From assembly GCA_016707525.1 (NCBI GenBank), contig JADJHP010000001.1:496001-560000 (forward strand): a DNA stretch of 64,000 nt, given 5' to 3'. Made by a program: the position numbers and the translations under genes. Source of the stretch: Ignavibacteriota bacterium (lineage in GTDB: Bacteria; Bacteroidota; Ignavibacteria; UBA10030; UBA6906). This document shows positions 16,726 to 25,925 of the stretch, piece after piece. Below the pieces are notes generated by a model. It had not been told where the DNA came from. It ran no database searches and saw only the letters and a list, made by a program, of their open reading frames with translations. The number at the start of each line of letters is the position of its first letter. Position 1 is the first letter of the stretch.

Positions 16726-18156
16726 ATGATAACGTTGAACGACCTGAACCCCCGATTGCTTCACGCCCAGTACGCTGTGCGCGGACCGATCGTGCAACGC
16801 GCCCAGGAGATGGAGGCGCAGGGGCACAAGATCATCTACTGCAATATCGGCAACCCCCAGGCGCTGAAACAGCAGCCGCTCACGTACCTGCGCCAGGCGC
16901 TCAGCCTTCTTGAGAATCCCGCGCTGCTGAACGATGCCTCCCTGACCGCATCGTATCCCCGCGACATCGTCGCCCGGGTGCGCATGCTGCTCGAGAAGCA
17001 TCCGTTCGGAACGGGCGCGTACACGCAGAGCCCCGGCATTCCGTTCGTGCGGCAGGCCGTTGCCGACTTCATCCAGAAGCGGGACGGTGTGAAGGCGGAC
17101 AAGGACCACATCATCCTGACGGACGGTGCGAGCAAAGGCGTGCAGGCGGTCCTGACGGCGTTATTGAAGACCCCGCAGGACGGCGTGATGGTGCCGATCC
17201 CGCAGTACCCCCTGTACAGCGCGAGCCTCGCTCTCTATGGCGGGCGGCAGATCGGATACTATCTCGACGAAGAGAACCGCTGGCAGCTGAATGAGCAGAT
17301 CCTCGAGGCGAGCATCACGAAGGCGAAGGGCGAAGGGGTCCGGCCCGTGGCGATCGTCGTGATCAATCCCGGCAACCCCACGGGGGCCGTGCTCTCGCGC
17401 GAGAACATCGAGATGATCGTCCGCTTCGCACGAACGCATGGACTTTCGGTCATCGCCGATGAGGTGTATCAGGAGAACGTGTACGACACGGGGGCGCGGT
17501 TCGTCTCCTTCACCCGCGTGATGGGGGAGATGGGGGTGACGGACATCTCGCTCTTCACCCTGCACTCGGTGTCCAAGGGGTTCCTCGGCGAATGTGGTCA
17601 CCGCGGAGGATATCTGGAGTTGCGGAACATCCCCGATGATGTGCTCGGGCAGTTCATCAAGCTGCAATCGATCAGTTTGTGTGCGAATGTGAGCGGACAG
17701 TTCGCGACCTACTTCATGGTAGCTCCACCGCAGGACGGCGACGAAAGTCATCCCACGTACGTCAGGGAGCGCGATGGCATCCTGGCGGCGCTCAAGCGGA
17801 AAGCGGGGATCCTGGGGGAGGGCATCAACCGGATCGCGGGGATGACCGTGGATATTCCTCAGGGTTCGATGTATGCGTTCGTCCGGTTCGAGCTGCCGCC
17901 CGACCGGACCGTCGATGTCGCCAGGCTCTCGCCCGAGGAGCGGGAGCAGCATGAGGCCCGGCGCGATTCCGCCTATTGCCTGGCCCTCCTGGAGGAGACG
18001 GGGATCTGCGTGGTGCCGGGGTCCGGATTCGGACAGAAGGCCGGGACCTTCCATTTCCGTACGACGTTCCTCCCCCCGCAGGACGAGATCGAGAGCCTCG
18101 TGCACCGGCTGAAGACATTTCACGAGAAATATGTCCACGTTCTGGAAGAAGCGTGA
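16726..18156 (+). CDS. Alanine-type aminotransferase (class I, PLP)
   Basis: 476 residues of the eukaryote-like alanine aminotransferase group (alanine/2-oxoglutarate or glutamate-pyruvate exchange). Visible: IIYCNIGNPQALKQQPLTYLRQ at the N-terminus, SYPRDIVARVR, GAYTQSPGIPFVR, DGASKGVQ (phosphate-binding), NPGNPTGAVLS, DEVYQENVY and the PLP lysine in HSVSKGF. C-terminal GFGQKAGTFHFRTTFLPP. Precedes nuoG by 2 bases, probably the same transcript. Substrate assignment is by family only. Confidence 0.88.
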   Translation: MITLNDLNPRLLHAQYAVRGPIVQRAQEMEAQGHKIIYCNIGNPQALKQQPLTYLRQALSLLENPALLNDASLTASYPRDIVARVRMLLEKHPFGTGAYTQSPGIPFVRQAVADFIQKRDGVKADKDHIILTDGASKGVQAVLTALLKTPQDGVMVPIPQYPLYSASLALYGGRQIGYYLDEENRWQLNEQILEASITKAKGEGVRPVAIVVINPGNPTGAVLSRENIEMIVRFARTHGLSVIADEVYQENVYDTGARFVSFTRVMGEMGVTDISLFTLHSVSKGFLGECGHRGGYLELRNIPDDVLGQFIKLQSISLCANVSGQFATYFMVAPPQDGDESHPTYVRERDGILAALKRKAGILGEGINRIAGMTVDIPQGSMYAFVRFELPPDRTVDVARLSPEEREQHEARRDSAYCLALLEETGICVVPGSGFGQKAGTFHFRTTFLPPQDEIESLVHRLKTFHEKYVHVLEEA

Positions 18157-18158
18157 CC

Positions 18159-19829
18159 ATGGCAAAGATCACTCTAGACGGCAAGCAGTTCGAGGTTGAG
18201 GACGGGCGCACGATCATCGAAGCGGCGCGCGAGAACGGTATCGAGATCCCGCATTTCTGCTGGCACCCGAAGCTGTCGGTCTCCGGCAATTGCCGTATGT
18301 GCCTCGTTGAGGTCGAGAAACTCCCGAAACTCGTCATTGCCTGCGCCACGCGTGTTGTGGATGGCATGGTGGTGAACACCGTGAACCCGCGTGTGGCGAA
18401 GGCGCGTGAAGCGGTGATGGAATTCCTGCTGATCAATCACCCTCTGGATTGCCCGATCTGCGACGAGGCGGGCGAGTGCAAGCTGCAGGATTACGCGTAC
18501 GCCCATAGTACAGGCGCGAGCCGCTTCACGGAGGACAAGGTTCACAAGCCGAAGCGCGTGGAACTCGGGCCTCGGGTGATGCTGGATACCGAACGGTGCA
18601 TCATGTGCTCCCGCTGCGTGCGCTTCTGCTCCGAGATCGCCGCGAAGCCGCAACTCACGTTCTCCCAGCGCGGGGACCGCGTGGAGTTGACGACCTTCCC
18701 GGGTGAGCAGCTGGACAATCCCTACTCGATGAACACGATCGATATCTGTCCCGTGGGCGCCCTGACGAACCGGGATTTCCGGTTCAAGGCGCGTGTGTGG
18801 GAGATGTCGTCCACGGAGACGGTCTGTCCGGGGTGTGCCCGCGGCTGCTCGATGTACTCATGGGTCAGGAACAACGAGATCCTGCGGCAGACCCCACGGT
18901 ATAATCCCGATGTGAACGACCACTGGATGTGTGACCAGGGCAGGCTCGAGACGTTCAGGCATGTCAATGCCGACGACCGTATCAAGGCGCCGCTGATCCG
19001 CAAGGAAGCAGAGTGCGTCGAGGTCGGGTGGGACGAGGCGATCGCACGGACGGCTTCCGAGTTCCGGGTCTACCGCAAGGCGGAGATCGCGGTGTTCGGC
19101 TCTGCCCGCGCGACCAACGAGGATCATTTCCTCCTTCAGAAATTCGCGCGTGAGGTCCTGGGAACCAAACAGGTCATCGTCCTGCCCCATGTCGTACCGG
19201 GCGACGACGATGCGTTGCTCCTCCGTGCGGACAAGACGCCGAATGCCCGTGGTGTGGCATTGATGGGCGCCACGTCGTCGGGCGCACTGGTGGATGTGCT
19301 CAGGAGGATCGAAGCCGGAGAGATCCGTGCCGCGTTCGTCATGGAAGATGACATCGCTGCCGATCCTGCCATCGCCGCGGCGCTGCCGAAACTGGATTTC
19401 CTCGCCGTGCACGCGTCGAATGAATCGGAGACCACACGGCTTGCCGATGTGGTGTTCCCGGCGGCGACATTCGCCGAGAGGAACGGGACGTATACGAATT
19501 TCCAGGGGGTCGTGCAGAGGATCCGTCCGTCGGTGACGACCCTGGACCAGGACCGTGCATCGGACGGGCTTGCGATGAGCCGGTGGGACAAGTTCGGCAC
19601 GGCATTCGACCGGTGGGGGCGCGGCGCGAAGCGCGACGCCAGGCCGGGATGGAAGGTCATCGCGGGCATCGCATCCGTGATGGGCATGAAGTACAAGTAC
19701 CTCCAGGCAGAGGATGTGTTCGCAGAGCTGGCATCGGTGGTGGAGGCATTCAAAGGCATGACCTACCGTTCGTTGGGCAGCCGCGGGCAGATGCTCGTCC
19801 CCGCACGCGAACACACGGTCCGGTCCTGA
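18159..19829 (+). CDS. nuoG: NADH-quinone oxidoreductase subunit G (short form)
   Basis: 556 residues from ATG 18159. Electron-relay subunit of complex I. The 2Fe-2S domain has cysteines in HFCWHP, GNCRMC and VIACAT. The N5-type ligand set is in HPLDCPICDEAGEC; the 4Fe-4S set in CIMCSRCVRFC with CPVG. A CPGCARGC...WMCDQGR cluster opens the molybdopterin-like domain, which is cut short compared with about 900 residues in E. coli. Followed by nuoH and nuoI but no nuoE/F upstream, so its electron donor partner lies elsewhere. Confidence 0.9.
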   Translation: MAKITLDGKQFEVEDGRTIIEAARENGIEIPHFCWHPKLSVSGNCRMCLVEVEKLPKLVIACATRVVDGMVVNTVNPRVAKAREAVMEFLLINHPLDCPICDEAGECKLQDYAYAHSTGASRFTEDKVHKPKRVELGPRVMLDTERCIMCSRCVRFCSEIAAKPQLTFSQRGDRVELTTFPGEQLDNPYSMNTIDICPVGALTNRDFRFKARVWEMSSTETVCPGCARGCSMYSWVRNNEILRQTPRYNPDVNDHWMCDQGRLETFRHVNADDRIKAPLIRKEAECVEVGWDEAIARTASEFRVYRKAEIAVFGSARATNEDHFLLQKFAREVLGTKQVIVLPHVVPGDDDALLLRADKTPNARGVALMGATSSGALVDVLRRIEAGEIRAAFVMEDDIAADPAIAAALPKLDFLAVHASNESETTRLADVVFPAATFAERNGTYTNFQGVVQRIRPSVTTLDQDRASDGLAMSRWDKFGTAFDRWGRGAKRDARPGWKVIAGIASVMGMKYKYLQAEDVFAELASVVEAFKGMTYRSLGSRGQMLVPAREHTVRS

Positions 19830-19858
19830 TCACGGCATAGGAAAGAAGGTCCCCGGTC

Positions 19859-20880
19859 ATGGAATTCTTCATCATAGCTCTCGTGAAGATCGTCATCGTG
19901 CTCCTGGTCATCCTCACGACCGTTGCGAACCTGGTGTACATGGAACGGCGCATCAGCGCGTTCATACAGGACCGCATCGGGCCCAATCGCGTTGGTCCGT
20001 GGGGACTCCTGCAGCCCCGGCCGATGTGCTGAAGCTGTTCATCAAAGAGGACATCGTTCCGGCCCAGGCGAACAAGTTCGTCCACACGCTTGCCCCGGTC
20101 ATAGCGATCACCGTTGCCCTGAGCACATTCGCTGTGGTGCCCTTCGGCAACACGATCACGCTCTTCGGGCATGAGATCCGGCTGATCATCGCGGACGTCA
20201 ATATCGGCATCCTGTATGTCCTGGCGATGACCTCGGTCGGCGTGTACGGCCTCACGCTGAGCGGCTGGGCTTCGAACAACAAGTACTCGCTCCTGGGCGG
20301 ACTACGGTCGTCCGCGCAGATGATCAGTTATGAACTCTCCATGGGCCTCTCGGTGGTGGGGGTGATCATGATCGCCGGCACCCTCGAACTGGACAGGATC
20401 GTTGAACTGCAGTCCGGCCTGGCATGGAACGCCTTCCTGACCCCGATCGGCTTCATCACGTTCGTCGTTGCGTCGTTCGCGGAAACGAACCGCCTCCCGT
20501 TCGACCTTCCTGAGGCCGAACCGGAACTGGTCGGCGGTTATCACACGGAATACAGCGGCATGAAGTTCGGATCGTTCTTCATGGCCGAGTATGCGAACAT
20601 GATCACCTCCAGCGCGGTGATCGTGACATTGTTCCTCGGCGGATGGCAGATCCCGTATGCCGAAACCTGGGGCCTGCCGGCGTTCTGGCTGAGCATCCTG
20701 CAGATCCTCGCCTTCGTTGCGAAAGTAGGCGCGATGCTGGTGTTCTACATGTGGATCCGCTGGACGATCCCGCGGTTCCGCTATGACCAGCTGATGAATC
20801 TGGGGTGGAAGGTGATGTTGCCACTGGCCCTGCTCAATGTCGTGGTCACCGGCGCATGGTTGTGGTGGTTCGGGCACTGA
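19859..20880 (+). pseudogene. nuoH: NADH-quinone oxidoreductase subunit H, apparent -1 frameshift
   Basis: Membrane subunit of complex I at the quinone channel. From ATG 19859 the frame reads MEFFIIALVKIVIVLLVI... to QDRIGPNRVGPWGLLQP, the invariant NuoH motif, then stops at TGA in GTGCTGA. The downstream frame carries ADVLKLFIKEDIVPAQANK and continues to 20880. Adding one base in the CCCC at 20015-20018 restores Q-P-x-A-DVLKLF. The corrected length is about 340, normal. Later landmarks are ETNRLPFDLPEAEPELVGGYHTEYSG and eight or so membrane helices. Most likely a homopolymer sequencing deletion. Confidence 0.9.
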
Positions 20881-20911
20881 GCCCGTCTGAGTAACAGGAG
20901 AAGAACCGGCA

Positions 20912-21424
20912 ATGCACGAGTCGCAGACACAGGCAGCACCGCAGGTCCGCAGCAAGGACCTGACCTTGTTCCAGAAGACGTACATCCCGGAGATCGTGAA
21001 GGGGATGGTGCTCACGCTGAAGCACATGTTCCGCCCGAAATTCACGCGGCAGTACCCCGAGGAGCGCTGGAATCCGCCGGCATCGTTCCGCGGGCGCCCG
21101 GTGCTGGTGGAAGAGGCCGGCGTGGAGCGCTGCGTTGCCTGCGGCCTCTGCGCGCGCGTTTGCCCCGCGCTGGCGATCGAGGTCCAGGCCTCGGAGACCG
21201 AATTGCCGAAGGAACGGTATCCCGTCCGTTTCGAGATCAACATGCTCCGCTGCATCTTCTGCGGCTTCTGTGAAGAAGCCTGCCCCGAAGAGGCGATCGT
21301 GATGAGCGATGAGTACGAGCTGGCGTTCCTGAAGACGGAGGACGCGGTCTATGGTAAGGACAAGCTGCTGATGTCGACGGACAGACTGAAGACGCGTCTC
21401 GAATTCCTGCGCCAGGCACGGTAA
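20912..21424 (+). CDS. nuoI: NADH-quinone oxidoreductase subunit I
   Basis: 170 residues. Two 4Fe-4S clusters: CVACGLCARVCP and CIFCGFCEEACP (clusters N6a and N6b) on the peripheral arm of complex I. N-terminal MVLTLKHMFRPKFTRQYPEE is the amphipathic membrane-surface helix. AGGAGAAG sits before ATG 20912. Last nuo gene here; the next gene, 24 bases on, is unrelated. Confidence 0.93.
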   Translation: MHESQTQAAPQVRSKDLTLFQKTYIPEIVKGMVLTLKHMFRPKFTRQYPEERWNPPASFRGRPVLVEEAGVERCVACGLCARVCPALAIEVQASETELPKERYPVRFEINMLRCIFCGFCEEACPEEAIVMSDEYELAFLKTEDAVYGKDKLLMSTDRLKTRLEFLRQAR

Positions 21425-21448
21425 GCGGACGCCCGGACAGAAAGTCCC

Positions 21449-22753
21449 ATGGAAACCTTCTGGATCGAGTTCATCGGCGTCATCCTGCTCGTCCTTCTCG
21501 TTGCCTTCTTCTCCGCAGCGGAAGTGTCGGTGCTTGCCACGCGCAAGAGCCGGATGCAGGAACTCGCCGACGAAGGCAACGCCGCCGCGGCGATCATCCT
21601 GGGCTTCCAGACCAACCCCGAACATTTCCTCGCCACCGTCCACGTCGGCAACATCTTCGCCATGATCCTCGCGTCCGTTCTCGGCGGCGTGATCGGATTC
21701 CAGGTCATCGTTCCCGCCCTGGGCGCAAGCTCGAGCCCGTGGATCGTCGAGATGAGCAACTGGATCGCCCTGGTGGCGATCGTCGTGAGCGTCGGTTCGC
21801 TCGTCGTGATCTTCGGTGAACTCGTCCCGAAATCCCTTGCCCTGCGTTCGGCCGAGCCGGTGGCGCTCGCCCTTGCCGGCCCGATCCGCTTCTTTGCCAC
21901 GGTCTTTCGTGTCCCCGCCCGTACCATGACCTTCGCCAGCAATTTCGTGTTGCGCCCCTTCAAGGACACGACCACCTTCACGGAATCCCGCATGTCCGAG
22001 GAGGAGTTCAAGCTGATGCTGGAAGAGGGGACGAAGTCGGGGGTGATCGACAAGACGGAACACCGGCTCATCACCAGCATCTTTGAGTTCACCGAGACCA
22101 CCGTGCGCGAGGTGATGGTCCCCCGGCCCGATGTCGTCGCAGTGAACATCACGACGCCACGTGAGGAACTCGTGCGCATCGTCCTCGAGGAAGGATACTC
22201 GCGCCTCCCGGTCTTCAAGGATAGCATCGATCACATCGTCGGGATCGTGTATACCAAGGACCTTCTGGGCCTGCTGGAATACCGCAACGTGATCATCCTC
22301 CAGGACATCCTCCGTCCGCCCTTCTTCGTCCCCGAAGGCATGAAGATCTCCCAGCTCATGCAGGAACTGCAACGTCACAAATTGCACATGGCGGTCGTGA
22401 AGGATGAGTTCGGCGGGACCGAAGGGATCATCACGATGGAGGACATCATCGAGGAGATCGTCGGGGAGATCCACGATGAGTACGACGAGGAATTGAAGGA
22501 CGTTGAGCAGACGGCGGAAGGGACCTTCCTGTTGAATGGGCGCCTTTCGATATTCGAGTTCAACGAGCGTTTCGGGGCGGAGATCCCGGAAGATGCGGGG
22601 TTTGAAACCATCGGTGGGTTCCTCCTCAAGCTCGCAGGCCGGATCCCCGATGTGAACGAAGTGATACCCTACAAGCAGATGGTCTTCACCATCGTGCGGA
22701 AGAGCCAGCGCAGGATCCGCGTGGTGACCGTGAAGATCTCCAGCGCGTCATGA
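21449..22753 (+). CDS. CNNM/CBS-domain transporter-like protein (HlyC/CorC family)
   Basis: 434 residues. DUF21/CNNM membrane domain with about four helices (IGVILLVLLVAFFSAAEVSVLATRKSR at the N-terminus), two CBS repeats (MVPRPDVVAVN and EGYSRLPVFKDSIDHIVGIVYTKDLL; then GMKISQLMQELQRHKLHMAVVKDEFGGTEGIITMEDIIEEIVGEI), and a C-terminal CorC/HlyC domain. Family members are linked to Mg2+/Co2+ efflux or, in Bacteroidota, to gliding-related GldE. Its stop overlaps the next gene start as ATGA, so the glycan cluster may be read through from here. Confidence 0.88.
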   Translation: METFWIEFIGVILLVLLVAFFSAAEVSVLATRKSRMQELADEGNAAAAIILGFQTNPEHFLATVHVGNIFAMILASVLGGVIGFQVIVPALGASSSPWIVEMSNWIALVAIVVSVGSLVVIFGELVPKSLALRSAEPVALALAGPIRFFATVFRVPARTMTFASNFVLRPFKDTTTFTESRMSEEEFKLMLEEGTKSGVIDKTEHRLITSIFEFTETTVREVMVPRPDVVAVNITTPREELVRIVLEEGYSRLPVFKDSIDHIVGIVYTKDLLGLLEYRNVIILQDILRPPFFVPEGMKISQLMQELQRHKLHMAVVKDEFGGTEGIITMEDIIEEIVGEIHDEYDEELKDVEQTAEGTFLLNGRLSIFEFNERFGAEIPEDAGFETIGGFLLKLAGRIPDVNEVIPYKQMVFTIVRKSQRRIRVVTVKISSAS

Positions 22754-23643
22754 CCGATCCCCCGGCCGCATCTCTGCACCCTGCGGTGTCCGTGGTGATC
22801 GCCACGTGGAATACCCGCGACCTTGTGTGCGGTGCGCTCGCAGCCCTCGGCCGTACGGATTTGCCGGATCCGTGGGAAGTGATCGTCATCGACAACGGTT
22901 CGCAGGACGGCACGGTGGATGCCATCAAAGCGCGTTTCCCGGCGACGATCCTCCTGTGCAATGCCGCGAACACCGGATATGCGCACGCGAACAATCAGGG
23001 CATCGCGGCAGCGAGAGGACGCCATGTCCTGCTCCTCGGGAGCGACACCGAAGTGCGCCCGGAGACTCTGCGCGTCATGGCAGGATTCCTCGATGCGCGC
23101 CCCGAAGCAGCAGCGGTTGCCTGCCGGCTCGTGAATCCGGATGGCTCTCCCCAGATGTCCTGCCGGCGCTTCCCCCGCCTGCGGGATGCCGTTGCCACAT
23201 ATCTCTCGCTGCATTTCCTCGCGCGTCGGTATACGATGCACGGGTTCGACTTTTTTGCATCCCGGGAAGTGGACCAGCCGGCAGCAACGTGTCTGATGGT
23301 CCGGCGGGAGGTTCTGAACGGACTGCGGGGATTCGATGAATCGTACCGGATCCTCTACAATGACGTCGACCTGTGCAAACGCCTCCATGATATGGGAGGG
23401 AGGATCTTTTTCACAGGGGAGACGGAGGTCCTGCACTACGGAAGCGTCACCACACGCTCCGCACCAGCGGGCATCCGGATGGAAATGTACCGGAACATCT
23501 TACTGTATTTCCGCCGGAACCGCGGGCCGGTCGCGCAGTGGGTCCTCGCTCCGTTGCTGAGCGTCAGGTTGTTCATGGTGACGCGTTCATTGCGTGCATT
23601 CTCATTGTTGGCCGTGCCACGAGAGGGAACGGAACGGACATGA
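22750..23643 (+). CDS. Family 2 glycosyltransferase (rhamnosyltransferase-like) 1
   Basis: 297 residues, GT-A fold. VSVVIATWNTRDLVCGAL at the start, DNGSQDGTVDAI, the ARGRHVLLLGSDTEV region carrying the DxD-type motif (SDT), and RGFDESYRILYNDVDLCKRL, where the acidic residues precede the catalytic-base region. C-terminal part probably membrane-associated. Transfers an NDP-sugar to a lipid-linked glycan or protein in the cytoplasm; donor and acceptor unknown. Overlaps both neighbours by 4 bases. Confidence 0.88.
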   Translation: MTDPPAASLHPAVSVVIATWNTRDLVCGALAALGRTDLPDPWEVIVIDNGSQDGTVDAIKARFPATILLCNAANTGYAHANNQGIAAARGRHVLLLGSDTEVRPETLRVMAGFLDARPEAAAVACRLVNPDGSPQMSCRRFPRLRDAVATYLSLHFLARRYTMHGFDFFASREVDQPAATCLMVRREVLNGLRGFDESYRILYNDVDLCKRLHDMGGRIFFTGETEVLHYGSVTTRSAPAGIRMEMYRNILLYFRRNRGPVAQWVLAPLLSVRLFMVTRSLRAFSLLAVPREGTERT

Positions 23644-24305
23644 TCGGCGAGGACATCCGCGCAAGCGTCTTCCGGGATACCACCAGGTTGTATCTGGAGT
23701 ATCCACAGCACATCGTTGCTCCGCCCCTCATCCGTTTTGTGCGGAAGTATGCATCCGGTCGTATCCTGGACCTCGGCTGCGCGACAGGCAACTACTGCCT
23801 GCATCTCAAGGGTCTGGGCTATGATATCGCCGGTGCAGACATACAGCCGGAGTATGTCCGCATCGCGAAAAGCCGTGGAGTCGAGGCGTTCCTCATTGAG
23901 AATGGGGTGCCGCTTCCTGACCGATCCTTCGATACCGTTCTGTTGTTCGAAGTGCTGGAGCATTTGCCGGATCCCGCCGCGGTCCTGCGGGAGGCCCGCC
24001 GCCTCTGCCGTGGGACGGTGCTGCTGACCACGCCACACAGCGGAGACATCGATGCCCTGCGCGCGCAAGGGCTGCTGTTCGAGCATTTTGCCGACATGGA
24101 CCACAAGAACTTCTTCACGCAGGAGTCACTGGAAACGTTGCTGCGCGCGGAGTTCACCAATGTCAAGGTGTGGAAGGGGAACGGCATCAACCCGCTTGGC
24201 CTGTTCCCGCTTGCCCCGGTGCGTTTTGCCGGAAAGGTGGCCGCGCGGCTGCACCTCATCCCGCCGGCATTCTATTTCCGCCTCTACGCCGTAGCGCACG
24301 TGTGA
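23640..24305 (+). CDS. SAM-dependent methyltransferase (type 11) 1
   Basis: 221 residues from ATG 23640. Rossmann SAM site ILDLGCATGNYCLHL (motif I), GADIQPEYVRIAKS (motif II), and the PLPDRSFDTVLLFEVLEHL core typical of Methyltransf_11/UbiE-like enzymes. Placed between a glycosyltransferase and a flippase, it probably methylates a sugar or glycan end; methylation of chain ends is known to set O-antigen length in other systems. Starts inside the stop of the previous gene (ATGA) and its TGA overlaps the next ATG (TGATG). Confidence 0.85.
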   Translation: MIGEDIRASVFRDTTRLYLEYPQHIVAPPLIRFVRKYASGRILDLGCATGNYCLHLKGLGYDIAGADIQPEYVRIAKSRGVEAFLIENGVPLPDRSFDTVLLFEVLEHLPDPAAVLREARRLCRGTVLLTTPHSGDIDALRAQGLLFEHFADMDHKNFFTQESLETLLRAEFTNVKVWKGNGINPLGLFPLAPVRFAGKVAARLHLIPPAFYFRLYAVAHV

Positions 24306-25882
24306 TGGGCGCCCCCGCCGGAAGCCTCTCATCATCCCGGGCGGTCGTCCGCAGCGGTATGTACAGCCTGTTCGGCTTCTTTGCCTCCGCAGCGTACATG
24401 TTCCTCATCGTGCCGGTGGCGGTCGGATATCTCGGGCAGGAGCAGTACGGTCTGTGGATGACCATTGCGGCGCTGACGGCATACATCGGGCTTGCCGACT
24501 TCGGGGTGAGTACATCCTTTGTGACGTTCATCGCCCGGTTCGTGACGACGGAGAAGTACGATCAGGCGTCGCGTGTCGTCCATCTCGGGTTGCTGTTCTA
24601 TGCTGCGGTGAGCCTGGTGTTGATCGTTCTCACGCTGCTCCTGTATCCTCTCGGGTTCGCGTTGTTGCGCATTCCCGCCGATCAGACGGTCGTTGCGCGT
24701 GATGCCCTGGTGCTGATCCTGCTCATATTCGCGATGACCTCGACCGGGAGCGTCCTGACGAATGCACTGGCCGCCGTGCAGCGCATGGATGTGGTGAACG
24801 GTGCGGCAACGATCGCCCTCGCGGTGAAGTTCGGCGCCATCATCATCGCGCTGGAGGCCGGCTGGGGTCTGCGTGGTCTTCTCGGCGCGGACCTTGCCGT
24901 GACGATGTTGACCATCCCGGTCATGGTTCTGCTCACGCGACGGTATATGCCGTACCTTTCGCTGCGGTGGAAGGGCTACGACCATGCCTTGATGCGCTCA
25001 CTCGTCCGCTTCGGCGCCCAGATGCAGGTGAGCCGGATCTCGGACATGGTGATGGCGAATTTCGACAAGCTGCTCCTTGCACGGTTGTCCGGCCTGTCCG
25101 TGGTGGCGACCTATGATTTCGGCTCGAAGCCGGCAGGACGACTGCGCCAGCTTCCGGCAACGGCGATCACCTCACTCGTGGCTGCTGTCTCCGCTCTCGA
25201 TGCCGAAGCGAACGAGGAGCGCATCCGTGCCGCCCTGGTCCGGTCGACGCGATACCTGGCCATTGTCTCGGCGCCGCTCTTCGGGTTCTGCATCATCTTC
25301 GCTGGGCCGCTCGTCGAGGTTTGGCTTGGCAGCGGACACGCCATGGCAGCGATGACCCTCCGCATCTTGAGCACGGCCTTCTTTGTGAGTGCCGTGGTGA
25401 GCGCGCTCTCCATGATCTCCATCGGACGGGGTGAACCCCAGTTCCAGATGCGTGCGATGCTGGCGCAGACCATCGTGAACGTCGCGCTGTCCACGACGCT
25501 CGTGCTGCTGTTCGGATTCTATGGGGCCGTGACGGGGACCGCCACCGCGACGCTCTTCGGGGCGCTCCTGTTCTTCTGGATGTATGGGCGTACGATCGTT
25601 CAGCATCCGTTGCGGCTTCTCGCGGGGATCATCGCACGTCCCGTCGCATGTGGGCTGGCGGCAGGCCTCAGCGGCTGGCTTGTCTTCAGCGGGGCCGCGG
25701 CCCTCAGCGGTCCCCCGGGACGGATCGCCCTTGCGGCCGCGCTTGCGGCGGCAGGATCGGTGTTCCTGGCGCTGTATGCAATGCTCCTGTACTGGACCCG
25801 CACCGTGACCGCGGACGATGCAGGATTTCTGAAAGGTGTCCTCCCGCAACGTATAGCAGCACTGCTTGCACGGCGGACGTGA
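24305..25882 (+). CDS. Wzx-like polysaccharide flippase (MOP superfamily)
   Basis: 525 residues, about 12-14 membrane helices, starting MGAPAGSLSSSRAVVRSGMYSLF at ATG 24305. The first helices with VPVAVGYLGQEQYGLWMTIAAL and GLADFGVSTSF are characteristic of polysaccharide_synt/RfbX-type flippases, which move undecaprenyl-linked repeat units across the inner membrane. GLSVVATYDFGSKPAGRLRQLP is the family's central region. Implies that the cluster builds a lipid-linked glycan exported Wzx-style; no convincing Wzy polymerase is seen here. Confidence 0.87.
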   Translation: MGAPAGSLSSSRAVVRSGMYSLFGFFASAAYMFLIVPVAVGYLGQEQYGLWMTIAALTAYIGLADFGVSTSFVTFIARFVTTEKYDQASRVVHLGLLFYAAVSLVLIVLTLLLYPLGFALLRIPADQTVVARDALVLILLIFAMTSTGSVLTNALAAVQRMDVVNGAATIALAVKFGAIIIALEAGWGLRGLLGADLAVTMLTIPVMVLLTRRYMPYLSLRWKGYDHALMRSLVRFGAQMQVSRISDMVMANFDKLLLARLSGLSVVATYDFGSKPAGRLRQLPATAITSLVAAVSALDAEANEERIRAALVRSTRYLAIVSAPLFGFCIIFAGPLVEVWLGSGHAMAAMTLRILSTAFFVSAVVSALSMISIGRGEPQFQMRAMLAQTIVNVALSTTLVLLFGFYGAVTGTATATLFGALLFFWMYGRTIVQHPLRLLAGIIARPVACGLAAGLSGWLVFSGAAALSGPPGRIALAAALAAAGSVFLALYAMLLYWTRTVTADDAGFLKGVLPQRIAALLARRT

Positions 25883-25925
25883 TATGCTGGCCATTCGTTG
25901 AACCGGAAACGTACACAACCACTCG

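Noticed and set aside
20846..22474. 542-codon minus-strand frame over nuoI and the CNNM gene
   Set aside because: Shadow of two well-supported genes.
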